A DNA stretch of 64,000 bases from Paracoccus mutanolyticus (GCF_003285265.1 NZ_CP030239.1:930001-994000); one strand, 5' to 3'. Positions 7,627-17,452 are shown, counted from the stretch's first letter. Made by a program: numbers and translations. The notes: generated from the sequence alone by a model not told the origin.

Positions 7627-8990
7627 GTAAGCGGGAAGCTGATGCCGTTCAGGGCGTGTAGTTCCAAGGCATGAGGACGTCGATTTTGGCGCTCGGCCAT
7701 TGGTTGGCGATGCGTTCGAGGGTCTGCGTCAGCCAGGCCGTAGGATCGACGTTGTTCATCTTGCAGGTCTGCAGGAGGGTGGCGATGGTGGCCCATGTGC
7801 GGCCACCGCCGTCCGAGCCAGCGAAGAGGCTGTTCTTGCGGGTGATGGTCTGGGGCCTGATAGCCCGCTCGACGATGTTGGAGTCGAGTTCAATCAGGCC
7901 GTCGGTCAGGAAGCGCTCGAAGATGTCGCGCCGGGCGATGGCATGGCGGATGGCCTCGGCCAGCTTCGATTTGCCCGAGATGCGGGGCAGTGTCTGCTGC
8001 CAGAGGGCGAACAACTCGGCGACGATGGGCGCGGAGATGGCCTGCCGCGCGGCGGCGCGGGCCTCGGGGCTCTGGCCGCGCACCTCGGCCTCGAGCTTCC
8101 ACAGATCGGCCATGCGCTCGACCGTGGTGGTGGCGACCTGGCTGTCCCCCGCGGTGTGGAGCTCAAAGACCGCCCGCCGGTAGCGAGGCGCGGGCCATTC
8201 ATTGCCCCCATCCTTGCGGACAAGCATGGCCCCCAGGAAGTCGGCGAGATGGCGGCGCAACAGGTCGTGGCTGTCGGAATGGAAGCGTTTGACGTTCAGC
8301 GGGAAAACGATCCTCCGGATCGTTTTCTGATCCGCTTCACCCTCCTTGATTGTCCGGTTCATCCGTTCGACCTGTCCATTAGTCCAGGGATGGTTGATCC
8401 TGGTGAGCCTGTGCTCGATGCCGTTCTCGTCGCAGACGCGATTAAAGACGTATGTGTGGTGAGCGTGATTGGTGAACTGGACGCCGTTGTCGGTCAGCAC
8501 AGTATGCAGCCGGTAGGGAACAGCGGCGACCAGATCGCGCAGAAACTGGGCGGCAGCCATCTTGCCGGCCTTTTCGACCAGCCGGGTGAAGGCGAACTTG
8601 CTGGTGCGGTCGATGGCCACGAAGAGATAGAGCCTGCCCTCAGCGGTTTGGACCTCGGCGATGTCGATGTGGAAGAACCCGATGGGATAGCGTTTGAAGC
8701 GCTGCCGCTTCGGCTTGTCGCCCTCGACATCGGGCAGGCGGGAAATACCATGTCGCTGAAGGCAGCGGTGCAGCGCCGAGCGGGTCAGGTGCGGGATCGT
8801 CGGCTGCAGGGCGTAGAGGCAATCGTCCAGAGGCAACAGGGTGTGCCGCCGAAACGCGACCACCATCGCCTCCTCCGCCTGGCTCAGAACGGTCGAGCGG
8901 GGCTCCTTCGGTCCGGTCTTCAGATCCTCGATCTGTCGCCCGCTTGCGCCACTTGGCCACTGTCTTCGGTTGTACGATAGTAGAGTGTCA
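7627..8990 (-). mobile_element. Chimeric transposase: IS481 core fused in frame to IS66 TnpC C-terminus
   Basis: One minus-strand frame ending at 7649 joins two families. Upstream (about 8990-8235) is an IS481-type integrase core: HTLLPLDDCLYALQPTIPHL, FHIDIAEVQTAEGRLYLFVA, then HPWTNGQVERMNRTIKE with the catalytic Asp/Asp/Glu pattern. Downstream (about 8180-7649) is the C-terminal part of IS66 TnpC: ELFALWQQTLPR, then RQTITRKNSLFAGSDGGGR-like sequence and MPWNYTP. The junction lies between HLADFL and ELHTAGDS. The start of IS481 is truncated and a frameshift sits near 8925. GTAAGCGGGAAGC at 7627 fits an IS66 terminal inverted repeat. Non-functional on both counts, but the fusion is seamless in frame. 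Confidence 0.8.
8303..8327. repeat. In-frame palindromic insert inside the IS481 core
   Basis: GAAAACGATCC / GGATCGTTTTC form a perfect 11-bp stem with a TCC loop. It lies within about 42 extra bases between MNRTIKE and VKRFH, where IS481 transposases normally have only one or two residues. The insert adds about 14 residues (including DQKTIRRIVF) without breaking the frame, like a coding palindromic repeat. Confidence 0.6.
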
Positions 8991-8997
8991 CCGGAAA

Positions 8998-9017
8998 CCT
9001 TATCGGGCTCGATAAGG
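8998..9017. repeat. Perfect hairpin at the truncated IS481 edge
   Basis: CCTTATCG (8998-9005) and CGATAAGG (9010-9017) pair perfectly around a GGCT loop. It sits just outside the recognisable IS481 coding part. Role unknown. Confidence 0.45.
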
Positions 9018-9266
9018 CTCGAAACGCCGTTCAATACCAAACATAAAACTAAACGTGAAAACCACACCTGTCCATACGTGCGCGCTCCAGACAGGATAGA
9101 CAGAAAAGATCTGCACCAGGCAAAGGCCCGGATCGTAGTGATCTGATCCCCGGAAACTGGACCGTTTGAAGCTGGAGTTTTGAACCGCCCCGGGACGGCT
9201 GGCGGTGGGGGGATTATTCCGCACCCGCGACAAATATCTGGTCCTCGGCGGAACCTTGCCGGCCTC
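9018..9266. other. Gene-free stretch with a possible IS end
   Basis: No domain was recognised on either strand. TGAACCGCCCCGGG at 9181-9194 resembles the tips of IS3-type elements in Rhodobacteraceae, so this may be another deleted insertion. That match is from memory, not from a search. Confidence 0.3.
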
Positions 9267-9395
9267 AGGCCCCGGCGGCGCTGTCGCGGTAACGGGCCGG
9301 GGTCGTGCCCTCGAGCTTGAGAAAGGCGCGGTGGAAGGCCCCCGGCTCGGCATAGCCCAGCGCCTCCGGCCCGCATCCGCCGCGCATCGGGCAGC
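9267..9395 (-). pseudogene. AraC-family regulator C-terminal fragment
   Basis: The minus strand reads LGYAEPGAFHRAFLKLEGTT then PARYR. This is the second helix-turn-helix and terminal motif of AraC-family regulators. The preceding frame has no AraC sequence, so only about 30 residues remain. Confidence 0.65.
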
Positions 9396-9719
9396 ATACG
9401 GTAACATTAGGGAAAAGAGCCGCGATGCAGTGCAAAGAGTGGAGAAAACGTGGCGTTGCGCATTTCATGACGGCACCTTTCCGAAATAGGCTTCCCCCAG
9501 ACCCGCGCCTGACCCATGATTGCCCGACAGATAGGCTCATGTATCGGCGCGCAACGTGACTTGTATACGCAGTATCCAATATCATGTCAAACCGTGAACG
9601 GGGAGGTTTCCGAACTGGCAGACTGTCGGAATCAGCGACCGAGACGCTGTCGACGCCCCAGGCAAGCTCCAGTTCGCGATCGCAGTCGGCGCGCCCGCCG
9701 GCGGGATCGTTGCGCGTGC
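9396..9719. other. No recognisable gene
   Basis: The minus-strand frame stays open here (for example DMILDTAYTSHVARRYMSL) but matches no family I know. An AT-richer patch with TTGTATACGCAGTATCC occurs near 9562. It connects the AraC and adenine-methylase fragments. Confidence 0.4.
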
Positions 9720-10055
9720 CGCTAATGGTGTAGGTCGTGCGGACCTCGGTCAGTTCGAAGCCGGCGAAGATCGCGCGAACCTCGGGCACGTCGTTCAGCG
9801 ACAGCAGGAACCGGCCCTTGATGCCCGCCATCACCTGGGCCAGGCGCTGGAAGTCGGCGCGCTCGGACATCGCCTTGCCGTAGTCGTCCTCGCAGCCCCA
9901 GTAGGGCGGATCGGGATCGACAACCGAGCCAGGGCTTGCTTCGGATGCGAGGGCTTAGGGGACCAGTCCAGGCATTCGATCGTCACGCCAGCAAGGCGGC
10001 TGTGCAGATCCTCGAGCATGAGTTCCGCCTGACATCGGCGTTTAACCGAATCTAT
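9720..10055 (-). pseudogene. D12-class DNA adenine methylase, internally deleted
   Basis: The minus strand has AELMLEDLHSRLAGVTIECL, then in another frame DPDPPYWGCEDDYGKA, then GIKGRFLLSLNDVPEVRAIF and LTEVRTTYTISG. DPPY is the catalytic motif IV of Dam-type N6-adenine methyltransferases. The segment between the first and second blocks (about 15-20 residues) is lost with a frame change, and the N-terminal SAM-binding motif is missing. Phage-borne Dam genes have this form, consistent with the capsid fragment at 4.6 kb. Confidence 0.75.
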
Positions 10056-10904
10056 GCCTGGACCAACAATGGCGGGACATCTGCCGGTCAGAACATTCAT
10101 TCATCGAACTATACCTTCCCAACCAATGGGCTGCACTTGTTTGAACCACCCTAATGGTCGACGGATGGACCGCCCATGCTGAACGCGAGTGAAAGCCCAG
10201 AGATGGCACTCGATGGCCTAAGGGCTGACTTCATGCTCGACCGATCGGTCAGGGTTCGACACGGCGGGCCGGTCCTGGCCGATATGGGCGACAGCGGGGC
10301 GCCAGCTCGGCGCCGGGGCCGCGGACACGGCTCCGGCGGCCTCGCACCTTCCTGGCCGCCGCTTCTCCGGGCTGCCGCAATAATCCGAGGCCTGATCACG
10401 GCCGAGGCGCGGCGCGACCCTTGACTGGGCGGCCATCCTGACCGCTCATGCCGGATCGGCGTGGCCACTGGCTGCTGACCGGCAGCCAGGTCGCCGTCGG
10501 CAGCACTATGCGGATCGAGCTGGTCCAGGCCCTGAGCACCGCCGGGCCATGGTCATCGGCCTCTCGAGGCGGCCGTGAGCCCGGGGCGGTGCTGTGATGG
10601 GCGATCGAGGCCGGGCGCGGCCGATCCAGAGGGCGCGATCGCCTCGGTCGCGGTCGTCGCTGTCGTGGGGTGCCGGTCAACAGAACAAAGCCATGGCCAG
10701 TTGGAAGGTCGCGACCATCTCCAACATTCGTTTCGGGTGTCAGGATGAGAGGCGAAGAGAGCCCAGCCGCGAGGATCCTGGCAGGGCGAGCGAAAAATTT
10801 TCGTGCCAAACCTAGTTCGCCGTTCTGCCAAAGCTGGATCGCGCTAACACTGTCGCGTTACAGCTTCAAGTTGGCTCCACAGCGGTTCCACGACACGCGC
10901 AAGG
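10056..10904. other. About 850 bp without a recognisable gene
   Basis: Several short open frames exist on both strands, none with a recognised motif, start context or typical codon pattern. One plus-strand frame ends at 10918 in TRKEKAA next to a terminator and may be the 3' end of a lost gene. This is the right-hand end of the decayed region, next to tRNA-Thr. Confidence 0.4.
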
Positions 10905-10932
10905 AAAAGGCCGCCTGAACGGACGGCCTTTT
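10905..10932. terminator. Rho-independent terminator, likely for tRNA-Thr
   Basis: AAAAGGCCG (10905-10913) pairs with CGGCCTTTT (10924-10932) around a 10-nt loop. It has T-runs on both strands, so it can stop the tRNA transcript from the right and any transcript from the left. Confidence 0.75.
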
Positions 10933-10954
10933 TCCAGCGATTTCACCACCTTAG

Positions 10955-11030
10955 TGGTGCCGGTGAAGGGACTCGAACCCCCGACCCCATCATTACGAAT
11001 GACGTGCTCTACCAGCTGAGCTACACCGGC
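10955..11030 (-). tRNA. tRNA-Thr (anticodon CGT)
   Basis: The minus strand starts GCCGGTGTAGCTCAGCTGGT and ends with the complementary CACCGGC acceptor arm plus an encoded CCA (10955-10957). The anticodon stem CGTCA/TGATG (one mismatch-tolerant pair) flanks the loop TTCGTAA, giving CGT, which reads ACG. The T arm is GGGGGTTCGAGTCCC. All cloverleaf arms can be formed. Being at the edge of the decayed region, it is a plausible former integration site, although no duplicated 3' end was found. Confidence 0.95.
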
Positions 11031-11044
11031 GTTCCGCTATGTGC

Positions 11045-11070
11045 CGCGCCGGATAGCAGGTTCCGGCGCG
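11045..11070. terminator. Hairpin between the HemY-like gene and tRNA-Thr
   Basis: CGCGCCGGA (11045-11053) and TCCGGCGCG (11062-11070) form a 9-bp stem. It lies just after the stop of the minus-strand HemY-like gene. No T-tract follows, so termination is possible but weak. Confidence 0.4.
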
Positions 11071-11084
11071 GGCGAAAAGGGGGG

Positions 11085-12906
11085 TCAGCGACTTTTCCCC
11101 GACAAGTTTGCACTCTCCTCGGGCGGCTCGACGTCGGGGCGGACGGGCAGGACGTCGGCATCGGCGGCGATCCTGGCCGGGGCCGCCTCGGGCGGGGGCG
11201 GCACGGCCGAGGGCGGCACGGCCGAGGGCTGGGCCGGGGGTGTGGGCAGGGGTTCGGGGTCGGTCACCGTCATCGCGGGCTCGGCCTCGGCCAAGGGGCG
11301 GCGATAGTCGGATTCGCGCGGGACCATGCCGGGGGCCACGTCGGGCACCTCGACCACGACGGGCCGGGCGTGCCTTGGCGGAGGCGCATGCGGCTCGTCC
11401 CGCTCGACCATGCCGGGGCGACTGGCCGGGGCGGGCCGCGACGCGGCAGAGGCCTCCGCGGCCTCCGGTATCTTGCCACCGGCTGGCGCCTCGTGGGGCG
11501 CCGTGTCTCCATTCGCCTTGTCCTGGGGCGCACCGACCAGCAGGGGCAGCAGCTCGACCCCGTTCGGAGCGATCCCGGCCGAGGCGGTGGCGCTGTCCGG
11601 CTCGCGCCAGGTCAGGGTATCGAAACCGCCGCAGCTGTCGCACACCGGGGCCCAGTCCGCCATGACGTTGTGGCACTTGTCGCAGACCCATTGCGGGCCG
11701 CGGCTGGCGGTCATGGCGCGGGCCAAAGTCGCGCGCACCAGGGCGTCGTCCGCGCCCTCGCCCCGCTCGACCGCCGCCAGGATCGACAGCGACCGCACGG
11801 TCGGGTGCTTGGCCGGGATGTCCCCCAGCGCGCGGCGGGCGCCCGGGAAATCCTCGGCCGCCAGCAGCAGTTCGGCGCGCAGAAGCTTGGATTCCTCGTG
11901 TTCGGGGTTCTGGCGGATCAGGTCCTCGAACCGGCGCAGGCGGGCGGCCGGGGTCTCGTCCGGAACGATCTCGGCATAGGTGGCGGCGACCGAGGGGTGC
12001 GGCCGCACCGACCAGGTCTTTTGCAGGACGCGGCTGGCATTGCGGAAATCGTTCTGCGCGATGTAGCTGCGCGCCGCCAGCACGGCCGCCGGAATCAGGT
12101 CGGGGCTGGCGCGGTTCGCGGAAATCGCCGCCTCGCGCGCGCTGATCGAATTGCCCTCGGCCAGCACTTCCGAGGCCTCCTTCAGCGCCAGCACGGCATC
12201 GCGGCGGATATGCACGTCCTGCGGCAACAGCCCCTGCTTGCGCTTGTCCTTGAGCACGGCGCGCGCGCCCTTCCAGTCGCCCTGCCGGGTCTGCAACTCC
12301 AGCAGCATGTCCTGGACCTCGGTGTGGCGCGGCTTCAGCGCATAGGCCTTTTGCGCCAGCTTCAGGGCGGTGGCGGTGTCGCCCTCGTCCAGCTTCTGGC
12401 GCATCAGGCCGCGGATGCCCACGAACCGGGTGCGGTCGTCCGACAGCAGGTGCGATAGACCTCGAAGCTCTGCGGTTGTCGCCCGCGGTCTCGGCGGCCT
12501 GGGCGGCCACAGGTTCGTCACATGCGGCTTGTCCAGGAACTTGGCGGCGCGCGCCGCCTTGTCCTGCGCCAGCCGCCCCTCGCCCGAGGCGACGGCCAGC
12601 ATCCCCTCGGACAGCGCCTCGTAGCCCTTGCGCTCGCGCGAGCGGGCGAAATAGCGGTCGATGGCGGTTTCGTCGCCCATCAGGAAGCGGATGAAGGCCA
12701 GAGCCAGGCCCAGCACCTTGAAGGCGATCCAGCCTGCGGCCAGCAGCAGGACCAGCGCTCAGCGCCTGCACCGGGCCCAGCGTGTATTCGGTGCCGGCAT
12801 AGACCAGCCGCAGCGCGTGGCCGGTTTCCGACAGTTGCACCGCGCCCAGCGCAAGGCACAGGACGACGGCAAAGAAGATCAGGATTTTCAGCGCGGAAAG
12901 CAGCAT
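11085..12906 (-). CDS. HemY-like TPR membrane protein (frameshifted)
   Basis: The start at 12906 gives MLLSALKILIFFAVVLCLAL (first TM). A second TM follows in a shifted frame (LGLALAFIRFLMG). TPR-like helices come next (LKLAQKAYALKPRHTEVQDM, GDWKGARAVL), then a zinc-ribbon-like CDKCHNVMADWAPVCDSCGG and a Pro/Ala-rich tail. Alphaproteobacterial 'HemY' is not the protoporphyrinogen oxidase; its exact role is unresolved, though it sits with hemD. The CxxC pairs recall the rubredoxin-type domain of LapB. Frame breaks lie near 12755 and at about 12455-12525; the latter pair restores the frame, suggesting sequence errors. Confidence 0.75.
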
Positions 12907-12916
12907 GACGGGCCCC

Positions 12917-14257
12917 TTACCTGCCGCCCGCGGCCAGCTCGGCCAGCGCGGTATTGGCATCGACCCAGATGCGGGCGCGGTCCGTCCAGGACTTCATCGC
13001 GTTCTGCCCGGACTGCGGCAGGGTCGCGATCTCGTCCAGGGCGGTGGCGATGGCGCCGGCCTCGACCGCCGCATTGGCGCGCGACAGGATGGCGTCGGGA
13101 TCGCTGCCCTCGCGCGGCTCGACCGAGCGCGCGCCGGTCTGGACCCGCAGGAAGTTGCCGATCAGCCCCATCGTGCCCTCGCTTTCGGCAACCGCGTCCA
13201 GCGAGGCGCGCAGCCCCGCCCGCGCCGCCGCCGGAAACTCGGCGCGCAGCTGGACCAGGCGCGGGATCTCGCCCTTCAGGACCTCGGGAACCTCGTGCCG
13301 GCGGCGGCCAGATCGGCCAGCGCCTGATCGCGCGGCGCGCCGGCCTCGAAGGCGGTGGCAAGCGCCGCCGCGGCGGTCGCGGCCTGGGCCTGGCGGTTCG
13401 CAGCCTCGGTGCTTTGCTGCAGTTCGCGCGCCTGCGAGGCAAGCGTCTGGACCTGCTCGGCGGTGGCGGGATCGACCGTCGGGCGCGCGGCCAGTTCCTC
13501 GATCCGGGCGGCCGCTGGTCCAGCCGGCCGCGCAATTCATCCAGCGCCGCCGGGTCGACGGTCGGGGCGGGCGCGGGCGCGGGCTGCTGTTGCAGGCGGT
13601 TCGTCACGTCGGTCAGGCCGCGTTCCAGCCCGGCGATGCGATCCTCGAGCGCGGGCGGGATCGAGCCCGGGGGCGCGGCGGGCAGGTCGGCCAGCGCCTG
13701 GCGGGCGGCGTCGGCACCGGCCTGAGCCGCGCTGTTGCGCAAGGCCTCGATCTCGGCCTGCGCCTCGCTGCGGGCGGCGGCGACGGCGCGTCGCGGGCGG
13801 CGGCAAGGCCCGCCTCATCGGGCGGCCGTTGGCCGCGACCGGGCGCCATTCGGGCGGCAGATGCGGGATCACCCAGAAGGTCGCACCGGCGCCAAGCCCC
13901 GCGGCGACGACACCGCCCAGGACCAGCGGAAGAAAGCCGCCGCGCCGCACCTCGACCACCTTTTCAGGGGCGGAGGTCGCGGCCGTGGTCGTCGCGGAAA
14001 CGGGGGGCGCGCCCGATGGCGAGGATGAGGACGACTTCGGATCGGGGCGGCCCGAGGCAGGGACTGTGCTGGAGGCCGCGGCCTTGGCCTCGGCGGCGGT
14101 GTCGGCCTTGGGCTTGGATTTTTCCTCGGCAGCCTTGCGCGCGGCGGCGGGCTTGCCCTTGGCCGCGTCGCCCACCAGCGTCGATTCGATGGCGGGCTTG
14201 GGCACGGCTGCTGCCGTCTCGGGCGCCTTGGACTCGCCCCGGGCCGGAGAGTTTGTG
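12917..14257 (-). CDS. Mitofilin-like inner-membrane protein, N-terminus replaced, frameshifted
   Basis: A Lys/Ala/Pro-rich cytoplasmic stretch (AAKGKPAAARKAAEEKSKPK) is followed by one TM helix (GGFLPLVLGGVVAAGLGAGA). A long periplasmic region rich in Ala, Gln and Arg with coiled-coil character comes next, and the C-terminus has TALDEIATLPQSGQNAMKSW. This is the COG4223 'mitofilin' type typically found between hemD and hemY in Rhodobacteraceae. Frames change near 13810, 13515 and 13300. The expected N-terminal Met and first residues are missing: upstream of about 14257 the sequence is an IS3 remnant. Its proposed role is envelope or haem-pathway related, by context only. Confidence 0.7.
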
Positions 14258-14261
14258 GTTC

Positions 14262-14370
14262 ACTGATTAGGCTGCTTTTTCGGCAGCATTCAAGGTTTCG
14301 TGGAAAGCCTCCTCAGCTTCGTTCGGCGTATGTAACCGATGGCGCTGTGCAGGCGGGTGTTGTTACCCGG
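14262..14370 (-). mobile_element. IS3-family transposase C-terminal scrap
   Basis: The minus strand reads TRLHSAIGYI, then (one base shifted) PNEAEEAFHETLNAAEKAA and a stop. This is the C-terminal end of an IS3-family OrfB. It lies between the mitofilin-like gene and hemD, taking the place of the former's start. It is about 100 bp, with no OrfA or inverted repeats around it. Confidence 0.7.
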
Positions 14371-14445
14371 CGGCCTGCGGATCGCCTGCCGGATCGTTCG
14401 TTCCGACGCAGTCTAGTCCCCGCCTTGGTGCGCCTCAACCCACCG

Positions 14446-15107
14446 TCAGCACGATTGTTCCGGCGCCAGCAGGCGGGCAAGGGCGGCGCGGATTCCGGCA
14501 CCGTCGGGCGTGGGCGCCAGCGCCTGGCGCGCAGAGGGCGCATCGAATGCCGCCGCGGCCGCCGCGCTGATCGGCGCGACCCACAAGGGCGCGCGGGCAT
14601 CCCGCGCCATCGCCGCCGCCAGCCGGGCCGTCCGGGGCGAGAACAGCGGCAGGATCACCGGCCCCGCGCCGGCCAGCAGCTTCAGCGCCTGCGGGGTTGG
14701 GGCCTGCGCCCGCTGGTCGTAGACGACCATGCCGGGCACCGGCAGTTCGCGGGCGACATGGGCGCCGTGCGGGTGCAGCCAGCCCGGGCCGAGGCCCTCC
14801 AGCATGGGCATCATGCCCGCCGCGTCCCCCGGCCCCTCGGTCACGTCGAACCCCGCCGCGCGCGCCGCGCAGGCCGTCGCAGGGCCCACCGGATCGCGGG
14901 CCGGCCGCGTCCCGGCCCCGGCCAGCGCACCGCATGCGGCCGTGGTCAGCGCCAGCCCGCGCGCCGGGCCAGCCGTGCCGCGTCATGCGCCACCCCCACG
15001 ATGCGCAGCAGCGGCGCGATCACGACCGGCGGCCCGCCGGGCCCCAGCCCTGCGGCAAAGCGTCGCGCCGCGGCCTCGGGTCGCGTCATCAGGATGGTCG
15101 GCGGCAT
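14446..15107 (-). CDS. hemD: Uroporphyrinogen-III synthase (frameshifted)
   Basis: The start at 15107 gives [20 protein letters not shown], the usual 'TRP' opening of HemD. The frame breaks near 14960. A second frame from about 14890 carries [36 protein letters not shown], then [20 protein letters not shown] and the terminal [12 protein letters not shown]. HemD closes hydroxymethylbilane into uroporphyrinogen III. The middle segment (a typical FTS-A motif) appears degraded by the indel. It is divergent from tsaD, 69 bp apart, with shared upstream DNA. Confidence 0.8.
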
Positions 15108-15176
15108 GGCATTCGGCCCGCTTGGGTGCTAGTGGGACATGCCTAGGCCACCGGCCTTTCGCGGACAAGGACAAGC

Positions 15177-16240
15177 ATGGCACCGACCTTTCTGGGGATC
15201 GAAAGCAGTTGCGACGACACCGCCGCCGCCGTCGTGCGGGGCGACGGGACGATCCTGTCCTCGGTCGTCGCGGGCCAGACGGCGCTGCACGCCGATTTCG
15301 GCGGCGTGGTGCCGGAAATCGCCGCCCGCGCCCATGCCGAAAAGCTGGACCTTTGCGTCGAGCAGGCGCTGGAGCAGGCGGGCGTGACGCTGGACGCGCT
15401 GGACGGCATCGCCGTGACGGCGGGGCCGGGGCTGATCGGCGGCGTCCTGTCCGGGGTGATGCTGGCCAAGGGGCTCGCCGCCGGATCGGGCCTGCCGCTG
15501 GTCGGCGTGAACCACCTGGCGGGCCACGCGCTGACGCCGCGCCTGACGGACGGCGTGGGCTTTCCCTATCTGATGCTGCTGGTCTCGGGCGGGCACTGCC
15601 AGTTCCTGCTGGTCCGGGGGGCGCAGGATTTCACCCGGCTGGGCGGCACCATCGACGACGCCCCGGGCGAGGCCTTCGACAAGGTCGCGAAGCTTCTGGG
15701 CCTGCCCCAGCCCGGCGGCCCCTCGGTCGAGGCGGCGGCGCAGGGCGGCGATGCGCGGCGCTTTGCCTTTCCGCGCCCGCTGCTGGGCCGGCCGGGCTGC
15801 GACCTGAGCTTTTCGGGCCTCAAGACGGCGGTGCTGCGCCAGCGCGACGCGCTGGCGACGGCGCAGGGCGGCCTGCACGAACAGGACCGCCGCGACATCT
15901 GCGCGGGCTTTCAGGCGGCGGTGGCCGAGGTGCTGGCCGAAAAGACCCGCCGCGCGCTGGAGCAGACCCAGGTTCCCGTGCTGGCCGTCGCGGGCGGGGT
16001 CGCGGCGAACCAGACCCTGCGGAGCGCGCTGATGGCGGTGGCCGAGGCGGCGGGCGCGCGGTCCTGGCGCCGCCGCTGCGGCTGTGCACCGACAATGCCG
16101 CGATGATCGCCTGGGCCGGGATCGAGGCGTTCCGCGCCGGTCAGCGCGACGGCATGGACCTGGCCGCCCGCCCGCGCTGGCCCCTGGACAGCGCCGCCGC
16201 GCCGATGCTGGGCACCGGCAAGCGCGGGGCCAAGGCATGA
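15177..16240 (+). CDS. tsaD: tRNA N6-adenosine threonylcarbamoyltransferase (one frameshift)
   Basis: The frame opens [20 protein letters not shown], the TsaD/Kae1 signature, and has the metal-binding [10 protein letters not shown] and [11 protein letters not shown] motifs. A one-base loss near 16060 (GGG to GG) shifts the frame; the shifted frame continues [20 protein letters not shown] to GAKA and stops at 16240. TsaD transfers the threonylcarbamoyl group to A37 of ANN-reading tRNAs and is normally essential, so the indel is probably a sequence error. It overlaps gpsA by ATGA. Confidence 0.9.
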
Positions 16241-17180
16241 GCGGCGGCGTCGCCATCATCGGCGCGGGCGCCTTCGGCACCGCCCTGGCCGTGGCGCTGG
16301 CCGCGCGCGGGCCGGTCACGCTGTGGGGCCGCGACGTGGCCTGGACTGGACGCGAGACCCGCGCCTGCCCGGCATCGCCCTGCCCGACCCGCTGACCCTG
16401 ACCGACCGGATCGGGGCTGCACCGCCGACACCCTGCTGCTGGCGCTGCCGGCACAGGTGCTGGGCGGCTTTCTGGCCGAACACGCCCCGCTGCTGGATGG
16501 CCGCAACCTGGTCAGCTGCGCCAAGGGCATCGACCTGTCGACGCTGCAAGGCCCCTCGGCGCTGATCCGCGCGGCCTGCCCGCGCGCCACGGTCGCGGTG
16601 CTGACCGGCCCGGGCTTTGCCGCCGATATCGCCCGCGGCCTGCCAACCGCCCTGACCCTGGCCTGCGCGGACGCCAAGGCGGCGCAGGCGCTGCAGGCGC
16701 GGCTCTCGACCGGGACGCTGCGGCTTTACCGCACCACCGATGTCGCGGGCGCCGAACTGGGCGGGGCGCTGAAGAACGTGATCGCCATCGCGGCGGGCGT
16801 GGCCATCGGCGCGGGCTATGGCGACAGCGCGCGCGCCAGGTCATCACCCGCGGCTTTGCCGAGATGGCGCGGCTGGCCGCCGCCTGGGCGCGCGGCCCGA
16901 AACGCTGACCGGCCTCTCGGGCCTGGGCGATCTGGTGCTGACCTGCACCTCGCAGCAGTCGCGCAACTTCCGCTATGGCCTGGCCCTGGGCGCGGGCCGC
17001 GATTTCGGCGCCGGCACCACGGTCGAGGGCGCGGCCACCGCCCGCGCCGTCGCGGCCCTTGCGCCCCGCCTGAGGATCGAGCTGCCCCTGTCGCGCCTGG
17101 TCGCGGGCCTTGCCGAGGGGCGCATCGCCGTGGAACATGCGCCCGACATCCTGTTGAACCGCCCCCTGAAGGAGGAATGA
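16237..17180 (+). CDS. gpsA: NAD(P)-dependent glycerol-3-phosphate dehydrogenase (multiple frameshifts)
   Basis: The start at 16237 overlaps the tsaD stop. Residues [19 protein letters not shown] form the NAD(P)-binding loop. Later blocks in two other frames give [60 protein letters not shown] and [16 protein letters not shown], then end at 17180. GpsA makes glycerol-3-phosphate for phospholipids. Frame changes near 16345, 16420, 16835 and 16895 are all small indels. Confidence 0.85.
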
Positions 17181-17452
17181 TGCCCCTGTTCGCCGTGATC
17201 TGCCGCGACAAGCCCGACCACCTGCAAACCCGGATGGACACGCGCGAGCGCCATCTGGCCTATGTCGGCGAAAACCCCGGCGTCCTGCTGGCCGGCCCCT
17301 TCCTTGAGGACGGCAAGCCCTGCGGCTCGCTGCTGATCGTCGAAGGCGACAGCCTGGGCGCGGTCGCCGACTGGGCGGCGCAGGATCCCTATGCGCAGGC
17401 GGGCCTGTTCGCCTCGGTCGAGGTCAGCGAATGGCGCAAGGTGATCGGCTGA
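17180..17452 (+). CDS. YciI family protein
   Basis: An intact 90-residue frame: [27 protein letters not shown], then [20 protein letters not shown] and [14 protein letters not shown]. It has the His/Asp residues of the ferredoxin-like YciI fold. Family members include dechlorinases and proteins of unknown role. A second ATG one codon upstream (17177) is possible; a GGAGG precedes it. It overlaps the gpsA stop and the next start, so it is translationally coupled in the tsaD-gpsA operon. Confidence 0.85.
   Translation: MPLFAVICRDKPDHLQTRMDTRERHLAYVGENPGVLLAGPFLEDGKPCGSLLIVEGDSLGAVADWAAQDPYAQAGLFASVEVSEWRKVIG

Noticed and set aside
10056..10950. Phage integrase or attachment duplication at tRNA-Thr
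   Set aside because: No integrase motif and no second copy of the tRNA 3' end were seen within the window.
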